The notes under the pieces are model-generated. The model was given only the letters and a program-made list of their open reading frames with translations, made no database searches and was not told the origin of the DNA. A stretch of DNA of 64,000 bases. Source: Anderseniella sp963759095. GTDB lineage: Bacteria > Pseudomonadota > Alphaproteobacteria > Rhizobiales > Aestuariivirgaceae. The DNA is taken from assembly GCA_963759095.1 (NCBI GenBank), contig CAVWYF010000027.1, positions 44,090 to 108,089 on the forward strand, read 5' to 3'. Below are positions 29,088-36,895 of the stretch, in pieces. Both the position numbers and the translations under genes were made by a program. Positions within the stretch are counted from its first letter, which is position 1; every line of letters starts with the position of its first letter.

Positions 29088-29524
29088 TCCGCTCGAACGC
29101 TTTCCGGCATATCCTGAGCAGATGGCATTGTGGCGAACCCGGGAAGCGATACGTCCATGTGATCCCAGGTGGCGGCCCGGTCAGTGTAGACCCGCATCTG
29201 CGGTTTGAAATTGTCCGGATTGTCGAGGCTGGATGCCCTGACAAATACCATGCCGGGCATGCCTGAATTGGTTGAATAGATCGCGGACCCGCAATCAGGG
29301 CAAAAACCACGGCTAACCATGTTTCCGCTGTCGGCGGGCTTGTCGAAAAACCTGATTTCGCCGGTCATTTTAAAAGCGGCTTCGGGAACAATCATGTGCG
29401 AACCGTGTCCCGTGCCGCTGGTCTTGCGGCAGTCGTCACAGTGACAATGGCCTCCGCCTGCTTCTTCTGCACACGTGTACCGGACATTCCCGCATAGGCA
29501 TCCACCAACAATGGTCATTGTCAT
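29084..29524 (-). CDS. GFA family protein (glutathione-dependent formaldehyde-activating-like)
   Basis: A 146-aa zinc-binding protein of the GFA/CENP-V fold. Zinc ligands are seen as CLCG, CHCDDC and CPDCGS, in the order expected of the family. The family name comes from Gfa of Paracoccus, but members vary and many do not act on formaldehyde, so the reaction is unassigned. The start may be Met1 or Met3. It is divergent from the hxlR gene across about 80 bp containing two matching operators, so it is a likely HxlR target. Confidence 0.85.
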   Translation of the reverse strand: MTMTIVGGCLCGNVRYTCAEEAGGGHCHCDDCRKTSGTGHGSHMIVPEAAFKMTGEIRFFDKPADSGNMVSRGFCPDCGSAIYSTNSGMPGMVFVRASSLDNPDNFKPQMRVYTDRAATWDHMDVSLPGFATMPSAQDMPESVRAD

Positions 29525-29536
29525 TTCTCCTGTTCA

Positions 29537-29582
29537 CTTGCTATCTACAAGTGATCATATTAATTTGCTTGCGTATTGCAAG
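29537..29582. promoter_or_regulatory. pair of CTTG-N7-CAAG operators between gfa and hxlR genes
   Basis: Two inverted repeats share the form CTTG-N7-CAAG-T: 29537-29551 and 29568-29582. Their centres are 31 bp apart, close to three helical turns, so dimers would sit on the same face. They lie in the divergent promoter region between the GFA gene and the HxlR regulator, which is where an autoregulated repressor would bind. Confidence 0.65.
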
Positions 29583-29602
29583 TGAAATTTTTGAGAACTG
29601 AC

Positions 29603-30028
29603 ATGGCTCCATCCACTGAACCGCGCCGCTCTGACTGCCCGATAAGTTTTGCCCTGGAAATCTTCGGGGATCGCTGGACCCTGATTGTCTTGCGTGACCT
29701 GATGTTGAGGTCGCGCCAGCGCTACAAGGAGCTGCTGCAAGGTGATGAGGGTATCGCCACCAATGTGCTTGCAGAAAGATTGAAGCGGCTTGAGCACCGC
29801 AAGCTGATCACCAAGAAACGGGATCCTGCCGATGCCCGCCAGTTCATTTACCTGCCGACCGAACTGGCGGTAAGCCTGGTTCCAATGCTGGTTGAAATGA
29901 CCGCCTGGGGCATCAGGACCAGCGATAGTGAGGTAGGTTCAGACTTTCTTGACAGGTTTGAAACCGAGCGCGACAAACTGATCTCGGACCTGCAGCAGAA
30001 AATTCGACAGGAGGCAAGTTTGCGGTAG
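29603..30028 (+). CDS. HxlR-family transcriptional regulator
   Basis: 141 aa with the HxlR winged HTH: CPISFALEIFGDRWTLIVLRDLM, LQGDEGIATNVLAERLKRLE, and wing DPADARQFIYLPTE. The Cys near residue 11 precedes the domain as in redox- or aldehyde-sensing HxlR proteins, so thiol sensing is possible. ATG at 29603 is preferred to TTG at 29576, which would overlap the second operator. It probably represses itself and the divergent GFA gene. Confidence 0.88.
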   Translation: MAPSTEPRRSDCPISFALEIFGDRWTLIVLRDLMLRSRQRYKELLQGDEGIATNVLAERLKRLEHRKLITKKRDPADARQFIYLPTELAVSLVPMLVEMTAWGIRTSDSEVGSDFLDRFETERDKLISDLQQKIRQEASLR

Positions 30029-30213
30029 CCGCGGCTGTGCTGAAAGCCAGGCATAATGACAGGTAGCGAGTCACTGCGTGCGCAAACTCGGACGCACAAT
30101 TGTTTAGTCCGTCAACAGAATGTTACTCGTGGTTTGTCGGGCTGAGGTCTATCGTCCTATAACCGGACACATTGGCAAGGTTGAGTTTTTTCTTCAACTG
30201 GAAGGCGTGAAAA

Positions 30214-31161
30214 TTGAGCGCAAAATTCACAAAGTACGCAGTAAACGGCTTGCTCTATGTGCTGCATCCCCGCTTGATTTTGCAATATTGGCGCAATTTG
30301 CGGCGGTTCCCGGATATTGCAGTTCCCGGTGACGTAAATGAAAAAATGTTGTGGCGAAAGCTGTTCGACAGAAACCCGGATTTCGTGACATTCAGCGATA
30401 AACTGCGTGCCAAGGAGTACGTTCGACAGCGTGTTCCAGACATTGGGCAAAGCCCCGTATTGTGGAGCGGGACCGATCTTCAGGACCTGCCGGAAAACCT
30501 GGCCGGCCAGCGCTGTTTCCTGAAGGCGAACCACAGTTCAGGCATGAACATTGTGCTGGACACCGGATCGGTGGACAGGCGGCAACTTGTAAAGGCCACG
30601 CGCAACTGGCTGGCCCATCGCCATGATCGAGTTCATGGCGAATGGGGTTATCGAAATGTAGAGCCAAAGTTTTTTCTCGAAGCAGATATTTCAGCCGGAC
30701 AGGAGGCTGATCTTATCGATCTCATTGTTTATGTGTTTTCGAATTCTGTCACACTGATAGTGGCCACTATGGGGGAAAAGACGGCTCGCGAGCGGGTAGC
30801 CTTGTTCGATGCAGATGGGTGCAGATTGAATGCTGTACCTGTGACACATCGCAATCATGCGAGGACGGCAGTTTTACCGGACGACTTTGACCTGCCTTTG
30901 GAGGCAGCGACCCTGGGCCGGCAAGCATTGATGATTGCGAATGGAAATGATCATCTTAGAGTGGATTTTATGTGGAACGGCGAGAAGCTCTATTTCTGTG
31001 AAGTAACGGTCTATCCCGGAGGCGGATATCGTTCCTACTCAGATCCGAAAATCGTTCAACTGATGGGACAAAACTGGAATCTTGCGAACTCCTGGTTCCT
31101 GCGCACCTCGCAAAGTGGTTGGCGGCGACGTTATGCTGCCTGGTTAAGAGCACAACTGTAG
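30214..31161 (+). CDS. TupA-like ATP-grasp domain protein
   Basis: 315 aa resembling the ATP-grasp TupA family found in polysaccharide and teichuronopeptide loci. Support: DVNEKMLWRKLFDRNPDFV, SDKLRAKEYV, CFLKANHSSGMNIVLD (nucleotide-binding lysine region), LEADISAGQEADLIDLIVYVF and DHLRVDFMWNGEKLYFCEVTVYPGGG (acidic metal ligands). TupA-type enzymes are thought to ligate amino acids to a glycan. Start appears to be TTG at 30214, with GGAAGG about 10 nt upstream. No glycosyltransferase is nearby, which is unusual. The next gene starts 3 bp after the stop, so they form a pair. Confidence 0.7.
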   Translation: MSAKFTKYAVNGLLYVLHPRLILQYWRNLRRFPDIAVPGDVNEKMLWRKLFDRNPDFVTFSDKLRAKEYVRQRVPDIGQSPVLWSGTDLQDLPENLAGQRCFLKANHSSGMNIVLDTGSVDRRQLVKATRNWLAHRHDRVHGEWGYRNVEPKFFLEADISAGQEADLIDLIVYVFSNSVTLIVATMGEKTARERVALFDADGCRLNAVPVTHRNHARTAVLPDDFDLPLEAATLGRQALMIANGNDHLRVDFMWNGEKLYFCEVTVYPGGGYRSYSDPKIVQLMGQNWNLANSWFLRTSQSGWRRRYAAWLRAQL

Positions 31162-31164
31162 CCA

Positions 31165-32190
31165 ATGACTGTAAAGGACAATGATCTGAATTGCCGGGAG
31201 ATTTCAATCATTGGAGACGATCGCTCTTTCTGCGGCCTCGAACCCGAATGGAACGATCTGTGGCAAAGGGCTTGTGATGCCCGTTTCTACCAAAGATATG
31301 ATTGGTGCGAATCGGCTTGGCACAATTGCCTGTGTCATCAGGGATACAAGCTTCATGTTGTTTGCGCGCGTCAGCAGGGCAAGCTTGTGGCAGTCCTTCC
31401 GCTGATGAAGAAGGGCGGCATATTCCGGCGACCTGAATACGGATTTCTGACCTGCCTGGAACATCCCAAGGACGCACTGATCGACAGAGTAGTGGCTAAG
31501 TCCGGTGACCTTCAGTCCCTGTTGTTGCAGATGATGGAAACCTGTGCGGGCAGGATAAAAATATCCCCGGTGAGAAGCGGAAGTCTTCTGCATCAGTTTG
31601 CTGACCGGGCAAAGTTTGCTTTGAGACCGGCTTTGAATGCCCACGTGGCCGTTTTGCCGGACTCCGATCTGGAAAGTTTCATCCGTCAAAGAAGCAAATC
31701 CACAATTGCCGTTGAGCGAAGAGGATTCAGATTGCTCATGAGGCAGGGACCGGTGAGTGTTTCCTTTAGCAATTCAGATGACGAATTTGACCGTATATTC
31801 GCCAGACTTGTCCGGTTAAAGCGTGCATGGCTACTCGGAACGAAAAGGACGTCCGGTTGGTTGTCGGATGACCGGGCGGTCGCTGCATTGCAAGCTTTCA
31901 CGAAACGCGCAGTTACGGCCGGTTATGCACATTTGCAGTCCATAAACGTGGACAGTGAGTGTGTCGCAATTAATTTGAGTTTTCAGGACAACGGCACTGT
32001 TACGTCTTTTATGAACAGCTACAATCCTGCCTTTAGTCGTGTCAGTGTCGGCAAGTTGGGTACGCTGACCATGATGCGGCGCGCTTTGATTGATGATGTT
32101 CGCCTGATCGACCACCTTGGCGGGACCACTGAATTGAAACTCACCGTTACCGATCAGGTCATTGAACAGTACACGATGGAGATCAAGTAG
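31165..32190 (+). CDS. GNAT-like (CelD/BcsL or FemAB-like) acyltransferase
   Basis: 341 aa. The N-terminal half reads like the cellulose-biosynthesis acetyltransferase (CelD) group: PEWNDLWQRACDARFYQRYDW and KLVAVLPLMKKGG. The C-terminal half has the acetyltransf-6 region with AINLSFQDNGTVTSFMNSYNPAF and SVGKLGTLTMMRRALIDD. Such proteins transfer acyl or aminoacyl groups, often to envelope glycans or peptides. Coupled to the TupA-like gene 3 bp upstream; together they suggest modification of a surface polymer. The acceptor is unknown. Confidence 0.72.
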   Translation: MTVKDNDLNCREISIIGDDRSFCGLEPEWNDLWQRACDARFYQRYDWCESAWHNCLCHQGYKLHVVCARQQGKLVAVLPLMKKGGIFRRPEYGFLTCLEHPKDALIDRVVAKSGDLQSLLLQMMETCAGRIKISPVRSGSLLHQFADRAKFALRPALNAHVAVLPDSDLESFIRQRSKSTIAVERRGFRLLMRQGPVSVSFSNSDDEFDRIFARLVRLKRAWLLGTKRTSGWLSDDRAVAALQAFTKRAVTAGYAHLQSINVDSECVAINLSFQDNGTVTSFMNSYNPAFSRVSVGKLGTLTMMRRALIDDVRLIDHLGGTTELKLTVTDQVIEQYTMEIK

Positions 32191-32210
32191 GGATAGTTGG
32201 CCACACTTTG

Positions 32211-32807
32211 TCATGAAGCATGATGAACTAACCGGCGGCGATGATTGAAGAAACCAGCAGTCAATTCGCCGTTGACCCGTACTGTGCGAAGCCCCAACGG
32301 CCATCGGGTAGCCTCAATCAGGCCGATCTTTTGCATGCCGATATGTGAATGAGCAGACACTGCAGCGGCGTTATCCCGATTGGTGGTTGCCAATAACGTA
32401 GCGTATCCGAGCTTCACATATTCTCGAGCTGCATGTGTGGTTACGGCCGCCATTAGACGCTTTCCCCTTGCGTGAGGCGCGGTATAGGCCGCCAGGCCAA
32501 AAACGACGCTGTCGTCTCCCCGGACCTCCAGCCAGTCCCACATCCTTTGAAATTGCGGCTTGAACAGCCGCCAGGCAACCAGATCGCCGTCAACGATTGC
32601 AGCACATATTCTGCCCCCGTCCACATAGTGGCGTTCAAAGAACTCCGGCCCCGATTTTTTTTCGGGCCGATACGGACAATCAACAATCAGATGCTGTTCA
32701 TCTTGTTCTATCCAGCGCAGTTTTGTGGCGGGCCCGACAGTGGTGCGGGCAGTTGTCAGATCAGCGAGTGCAGCTCTCTGGATGTATGTCGCAGTTTTTC
32801 TAATCAT
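32211..32807 (-). CDS. GNAT-family acetyltransferase
   Basis: 198 aa. The acetyl-CoA loop appears as APHARGKRLMAAVTTHA, followed by AREYVKLGYATLLATTNRDN and a C-terminal IGMQKIGLIE strand, the normal GNAT order. ATG at 32807 fits better than 32831. It is convergent with the preceding acyltransferase, the two stops being about 20 bp apart, and appears to close the small island at 30.2-32.8 kb. The substrate is unknown. Confidence 0.75.
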   Translation of the reverse strand: MIRKTATYIQRAALADLTTARTTVGPATKLRWIEQDEQHLIVDCPYRPEKKSGPEFFERHYVDGGRICAAIVDGDLVAWRLFKPQFQRMWDWLEVRGDDSVVFGLAAYTAPHARGKRLMAAVTTHAAREYVKLGYATLLATTNRDNAAAVSAHSHIGMQKIGLIEATRWPLGLRTVRVNGELTAGFFNHRRRLVHHAS

Positions 32808-32885
32808 GTGGTTCTTAGATGAGATTGCCACAGCAAGTGTAGTTGAAAAGGGTTATGTTGGACACCTGAGCGGCATGGCGGAAGA

Positions 32886-34130
32886 TCACCGATTGACTGA
32901 AGCCTTGTCGAAGCCTGCGGTTTTTTGATACCCGCGCACAACCGCTTCCAGCTCTTCATGGCCGGCGATATCCTCCAGCCGGTCAAATCCGTCCGGCGCG
33001 CGCTGGTTGACCAGGTCAATGACCCGTTCAGGTCCGCCGCCCCGGTTCTGCCGCACGATCTCCGACGTGGCGGGCAGACGTTCTGCCTCGTAAGCCTGCA
33101 GGGCCGCGCTTGCATCATTGTCACAATCAGCAAGCCTGTCTGCCAGACAGCGGGCATCGAGTATCGCCTGGCTGGCACCGTTTGATCCCACCGGATACAT
33201 CGGGTGGGCAGCGTCACCCAGCAAAGTCACCCGGTCAAACGTCCATTGCTCCACCGGATCACGATCACACATGGGATATTCATAAAACGTGCCCGTTTCG
33301 CGAATAAGCGCCAGCGGATCCAGCACATCCAGCGAGAACGTGTTTTCAACAAACGGCAGCAGTTCGCTCATCACGCCTTCACGGTTCCAGTCTTCGCGTC
33401 GCGGCATGGGTGTTGAGCCATCACCCATTTTTGCCGCCACCGCCCAGTTCATCAGCACTTTGCCGTCGGGGCGCGCATCGTTTGCGATCGGGTACAGGAC
33501 CAGTTTTGCATCCATGCCGCCGGCGATCACCATGGATCGTCCCGTCAGGAACGGTTCCCACAAACACGCGCCGCGCCATAACATGATGCCGTTCCATTTT
33601 GGATCGCCCTGGTCCGGATAGAACTGCTTGCGCACCACCGAGTGAATGCCGTCACAGGCGATGACCGCATCGCCTTGCACCAGCAGTTCTTGCCTGTCGG
33701 CCGTTTGAAAGATTGCAGTTGCAGAGCCGTCGCCCGCCCTCACGCCGGTACAGGCATGGCCTGTCCTGATGGCGTCAGGTCCCAGCCGCTCGATCACGGC
33801 GTCGCGCAGTACACCCTGCAGGCGGCCACGATGAATTGAAAACTGCGGCATATCGAGGCCCCCATCGGTACCGCGCAGTTCCTGCCAGATGGTCTGGCCC
33901 TGCCGATTCTGGTAGATCAGCTCGTGAGTACGAATGGCAGCAGTGTCGAGCGCGTCGAGCAGACCGATATTGGCCAGTTCCCTGATCGCATGCGGCAGGG
34001 TGTTGATGCCCACACCCAGTTCCCGGATTTCTTCCGAACGCTCGTAAACGTCAGCTTCAATGCCCCGGTCATGCAGCATGAGGGCTGCCGCCAGCCCGCC
34101 GATGCCGCCTCCAACAATCACAACTTTCAA
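32886..34130 (-). CDS. FAD-dependent aromatic-ring monooxygenase (PhzS/UbiH-like)
   Basis: 414 aa of the class-A flavoprotein hydroxylase family. The ADP-binding GGGIGGLAAAL, the CDGIHSVVRK (DG) motif and the GDAAHPMYPVGSNGASQAILD (GD) motif are intact. The GSNGASQAI variant of the GD motif resembles flavin-dependent oxidoreductases of the PhzS group. It probably hydroxylates an aromatic ring using NAD(P)H and oxygen. It lies downstream of the second binding protein on the same strand; a terminator separates them. Confidence 0.85.
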   Translation of the reverse strand: MKVVIVGGGIGGLAAALMLHDRGIEADVYERSEEIRELGVGINTLPHAIRELANIGLLDALDTAAIRTHELIYQNRQGQTIWQELRGTDGGLDMPQFSIHRGRLQGVLRDAVIERLGPDAIRTGHACTGVRAGDGSATAIFQTADRQELLVQGDAVIACDGIHSVVRKQFYPDQGDPKWNGIMLWRGACLWEPFLTGRSMVIAGGMDAKLVLYPIANDARPDGKVLMNWAVAAKMGDGSTPMPRREDWNREGVMSELLPFVENTFSLDVLDPLALIRETGTFYEYPMCDRDPVEQWTFDRVTLLGDAAHPMYPVGSNGASQAILDARCLADRLADCDNDASAALQAYEAERLPATSEIVRQNRGGGPERVIDLVNQRAPDGFDRLEDIAGHEELEAVVRGYQKTAGFDKASVNR

Positions 34131-34156
34131 CGTTTAGTCTCCCAACTGAACAAAAA

Positions 34157-34186
34157 ACCCGCCCTCAATACTGCTTGAGAGCGGGT
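34157..34186 (-). terminator. terminator after the second binding-protein gene
   Basis: An ACCCGC/GCGGGT stem continues through one C-A mismatch into CTCAA/TTGAG, with loop TACTGC. The A run at 34152-34157 gives a U tract on the leftward transcript. It ends the 34212-35405 gene. Confidence 0.75.
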
Positions 34187-34211
34187 CGGAATGTCGAGAC
34201 TGAAATCTCGC

Positions 34212-35405
34212 CTATTTCATCGGGCAATCCTTGGCGTGGTCATCACCGGTCGCTTCGTAAACCGTGGACACGGTCTTGTGGGTCCACTTGCCGTCGGCAC
34301 CTTCAACCACTTGCCGCAGGTAGTAATTTTGAATGGGGAAGTGATTGTTGCCGTAGGAATAATCGCCACGCACCGACTTGTAGTTGGCTTTCTTCAACTC
34401 TGCCCGGAACGCATCCTTGTCCTTGACATTGCCGTCGGTGGCGACAACGGCCGAATTGATCAGATTGATCGCGTCATAGGCCTGCGCCGCATAGAAGCTT
34501 GGATAGCGGTCATGCTTGGCGCGATAATCGGCCACGAACTTCTTGTTGGCTTCATTGTCCAGGTCAGGGCTCCACTGCATGGTGTCGTAAGCACCAAGCA
34601 CCGATTTTATGCCGCCTGCCTGGAATTTCGGCAGTGACAGTCCATCTACCGAGAACACGTTGAAGAACTGCATCTTGCCGGCAAGACCGGCCTGGCCGAA
34701 CTGTTTCAGGAACGCGCCACCTGCCTTGCCCGGGTAGAATACGAAGATGGCTTCTGCACCTGAAGCAGAAGCCTTTGCAAGTTCAGCTGAGAAATCAAGC
34801 TGGGCGTCTTTGCCCCACTTGGTAAAGTCCTCTCCCTTGATTTCGCCCTTGAACGAGCTCTTCACGCCAGCCACCATGTCTTTGCCGGCAGCATAGTTCG
34901 GTGCCATGATGTAGAGTGATTTCACGCCACGCTGATTGAGCACTTCACCAAGAGCCTTTGGCACCATGTCGTTCTGCCAGGAAGAGGAGAAGAAATTCTC
35001 GTGACATTCCTTGCCGGCCACATGCGATGTGCCGGCATTGGCGCCGATCAGGAACTTGCCGCCGTCCAGGATGGATTTCTTCGACGCCAGCAGGACGTGT
35101 GACCAGATAATGCCGGTCACGATGTCCACATCGTCCTGAGACACCAGCTTGTCGGCCTTCTGCTTGCCGATGTCCGGTCTAAAGCCATCGTCTTCTGCAA
35201 TGATCTCAACCTCCGTGCTGCCCATCTTGCCGCCCAGATGTTCCATGGCCAGGTTGATGCCGTTCATCTGTTCTTCGCCCAGAACGGCAGCCGGTGTGGT
35301 CAGCGTTGTGATGACGCCGATTTTGACCTTGTCGGCCGCAATGGCTGCACTTGCCGTTGCCGAAATGCCAAGCGCCAGCGCGCCGGCGAGAATTTTGCGG
35401 ATCAT
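34212..35405 (-). CDS. second Liv-type ABC transporter substrate-binding protein
   Basis: 397 aa with a signal peptide (LAGALALGISATASAAIAA) and mature start DKVKIGVITTLTTPAAVLGE. It is a close paralogue of the binding protein at 27177-28358, with long shared blocks including LASKKSILDGGKFLIGANAG versus LASAKSVLDAGKFLISSNAG. No permease or ATPase accompanies it, so it may share LivHMGF. It is flanked by two FAD monooxygenases, which ties it to aromatic catabolism. AGGGAGTAG precedes the ATG. Confidence 0.9.
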   Translation of the reverse strand: MIRKILAGALALGISATASAAIAADKVKIGVITTLTTPAAVLGEEQMNGINLAMEHLGGKMGSTEVEIIAEDDGFRPDIGKQKADKLVSQDDVDIVTGIIWSHVLLASKKSILDGGKFLIGANAGTSHVAGKECHENFFSSSWQNDMVPKALGEVLNQRGVKSLYIMAPNYAAGKDMVAGVKSSFKGEIKGEDFTKWGKDAQLDFSAELAKASASGAEAIFVFYPGKAGGAFLKQFGQAGLAGKMQFFNVFSVDGLSLPKFQAGGIKSVLGAYDTMQWSPDLDNEANKKFVADYRAKHDRYPSFYAAQAYDAINLINSAVVATDGNVKDKDAFRAELKKANYKSVRGDYSYGNNHFPIQNYYLRQVVEGADGKWTHKTVSTVYEATGDDHAKDCPMK

Positions 35406-35517
35406 TTTTCTACTCCCTGATACTCATTTTTGTGTGGTTGCCGTTGATGGCAGGTTCAGCCTCGAATTGATCCTATCATTGAGAAGTTGCTTGGCAATGG
35501 CTTTGTTGCCGAACGGT

Positions 35518-36714
35518 TTATGACAGAATCTGCTGACCCTGCGCGTTGACGTCCGAATAGAGCCAGCTCATACCGGTGTAGGCCTGTTGTGCTGATCTGC
35601 CCGACAGCATCATCTGCCGGAGTTCTGCCACCGGACCGGCAGCGTGATAGATGTCGCCATACATTCGGGCCGTCATCTGCACTCGTGCCGTGCGCAGATA
35701 CCGGTCGCCCTGATAGGCAAGAAAGGCGTCCGCCGGGTCATCGTATGCCGCTGCATGATGTGCCAGGCACACTGCGTCTTCGGTCGCCATGCACGCGCCT
35801 TGGGCCAGGTATTGCAGCATCGGGTGCGCGGCATCGCCCAGCAACGTCACACGGCCCTTGCTCCAGTTTTTGACCGGATCGCGGTCACACAATACCCACA
35901 TGCGCCAGCTCTCGATCCTGTCGAGCATACCCATCACTTCCGCGCGCTGCCCGGCAAACCGTTCGTTCAGTTCGCCGATATCGCCATACACATCCCAGCC
36001 TTCTTCATAGGCGTCGGAATGGAACACCGACACCAGGTTGAAAATATCACCGCGATGCAGCGGGTAATGCACCAGGTGGGTCTTGGGTCCGGCCCACAGG
36101 ATGACTTCGTTCCTGTGGTTTACTTCCGGAACGTCAGCGGCCGGCAGCACTGCCCGATAGGCAATGTGGCCAGACACCCGCGGGCGGCCGTCTGCAACAA
36201 TTGTCTCGCGAATTTTCGACCACAGGCCGTCGGCACCAATCAGCGCACAAGCCTCGATTGTGCTGCCGTCGCCCAGCGTTACGCGCACGCCATCGCCGGT
36301 ATCTTCATATGTTTCAACCTTCGAGCCCAGCCGGATGTCCACCTTGCCGGTTGCCCTGGCAGCGTCAATGAAAGTGTTGTGCAGATCAGGCCGGTAGATC
36401 ACCCCGTAAGGATATTCAAAGCGGTCGGTGAACTCACGTGTATTGAGCGGCACCCGTGTCACTTGCGACCCGTCAAGCGCATCCATCATGACCAGCGCCT
36501 CTGGAAACACCGCATTGGCCCGGATCGCGTCTGTTATGCCCAGAGTATCAAACATGCGAAACCCGTTCGGGCCCAGCTGAATACCGGCACCGGCTTCACG
36601 CAGCTCGTCCTCGCGCTCGATGACAATGCTTTCAATGCCCTTTTGGGCCAGCGCCAGTGCGGCAGCAAAGCCGCCTATGCCGCCACCGGCGATCAGATAT
36701 GGTTTGGTGTTCAA
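35518..36714 (-). CDS. FAD-dependent 3-hydroxybenzoate 6-hydroxylase-like monooxygenase
   Basis: 398 aa class-A flavoprotein hydroxylase: AGGGIGGFAAALALA, GADGLWSKIRE (DG), GDAAHPMLQYLAQGACMATED (GD). The QYLAQGACMATEDAVCLA tail is typical of 3-hydroxybenzoate 6-hydroxylase and salicylate hydroxylase groups, which give gentisate or catechol. The actual substrate is not certain. It is divergent from the Rieske oxygenase gene, with a 23-bp palindrome between them. A large open frame on the opposite strand is a shadow of this gene. Confidence 0.85.
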   Translation of the reverse strand: MNTKPYLIAGGGIGGFAAALALAQKGIESIVIEREDELREAGAGIQLGPNGFRMFDTLGITDAIRANAVFPEALVMMDALDGSQVTRVPLNTREFTDRFEYPYGVIYRPDLHNTFIDAARATGKVDIRLGSKVETYEDTGDGVRVTLGDGSTIEACALIGADGLWSKIRETIVADGRPRVSGHIAYRAVLPAADVPEVNHRNEVILWAGPKTHLVHYPLHRGDIFNLVSVFHSDAYEEGWDVYGDIGELNERFAGQRAEVMGMLDRIESWRMWVLCDRDPVKNWSKGRVTLLGDAAHPMLQYLAQGACMATEDAVCLAHHAAAYDDPADAFLAYQGDRYLRTARVQMTARMYGDIYHAAGPVAELRQMMLSGRSAQQAYTGMSWLYSDVNAQGQQILS

Positions 36715-36790
36715 GATAATTGCCCCGGCTCAGGTCGGTGTTGCTTTGTAATCCGCATACAACCCGCAATCCCCGGTTTCAGCAAGCCTT

Positions 36791-36844
36791 GCCTAGCGCA
36801 AGTTCCGGTCAAATTGAATTGTTTGACCGGAACTTGCGCTAGGC
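36791..36844. promoter_or_regulatory. 23-bp perfect palindrome in a divergent promoter
   Basis: The left arm (36791-36813) begins GCCTAGCGCAAGTTCC; the right arm (36822-36844) is its exact reverse complement; the 8-nt centre is TTGAATTG. It lies between the FAD hydroxylase (start 36714) and the Rieske oxygenase (start 36896). There is no T run, so it is not a terminator. A regulator operator or an RNA leader structure is possible. Confidence 0.8.
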
Positions 36845-36895
36845 GCCCTGCCTGCCTAACGTGTGCGCTTCAGACTCACAACAGGACGCGCACCT

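Noticed and set aside
36791..36844. Reading the 23-bp palindrome as a terminator
   Set aside because: No T run follows on either strand, and it lies between divergent starts rather than after a gene.
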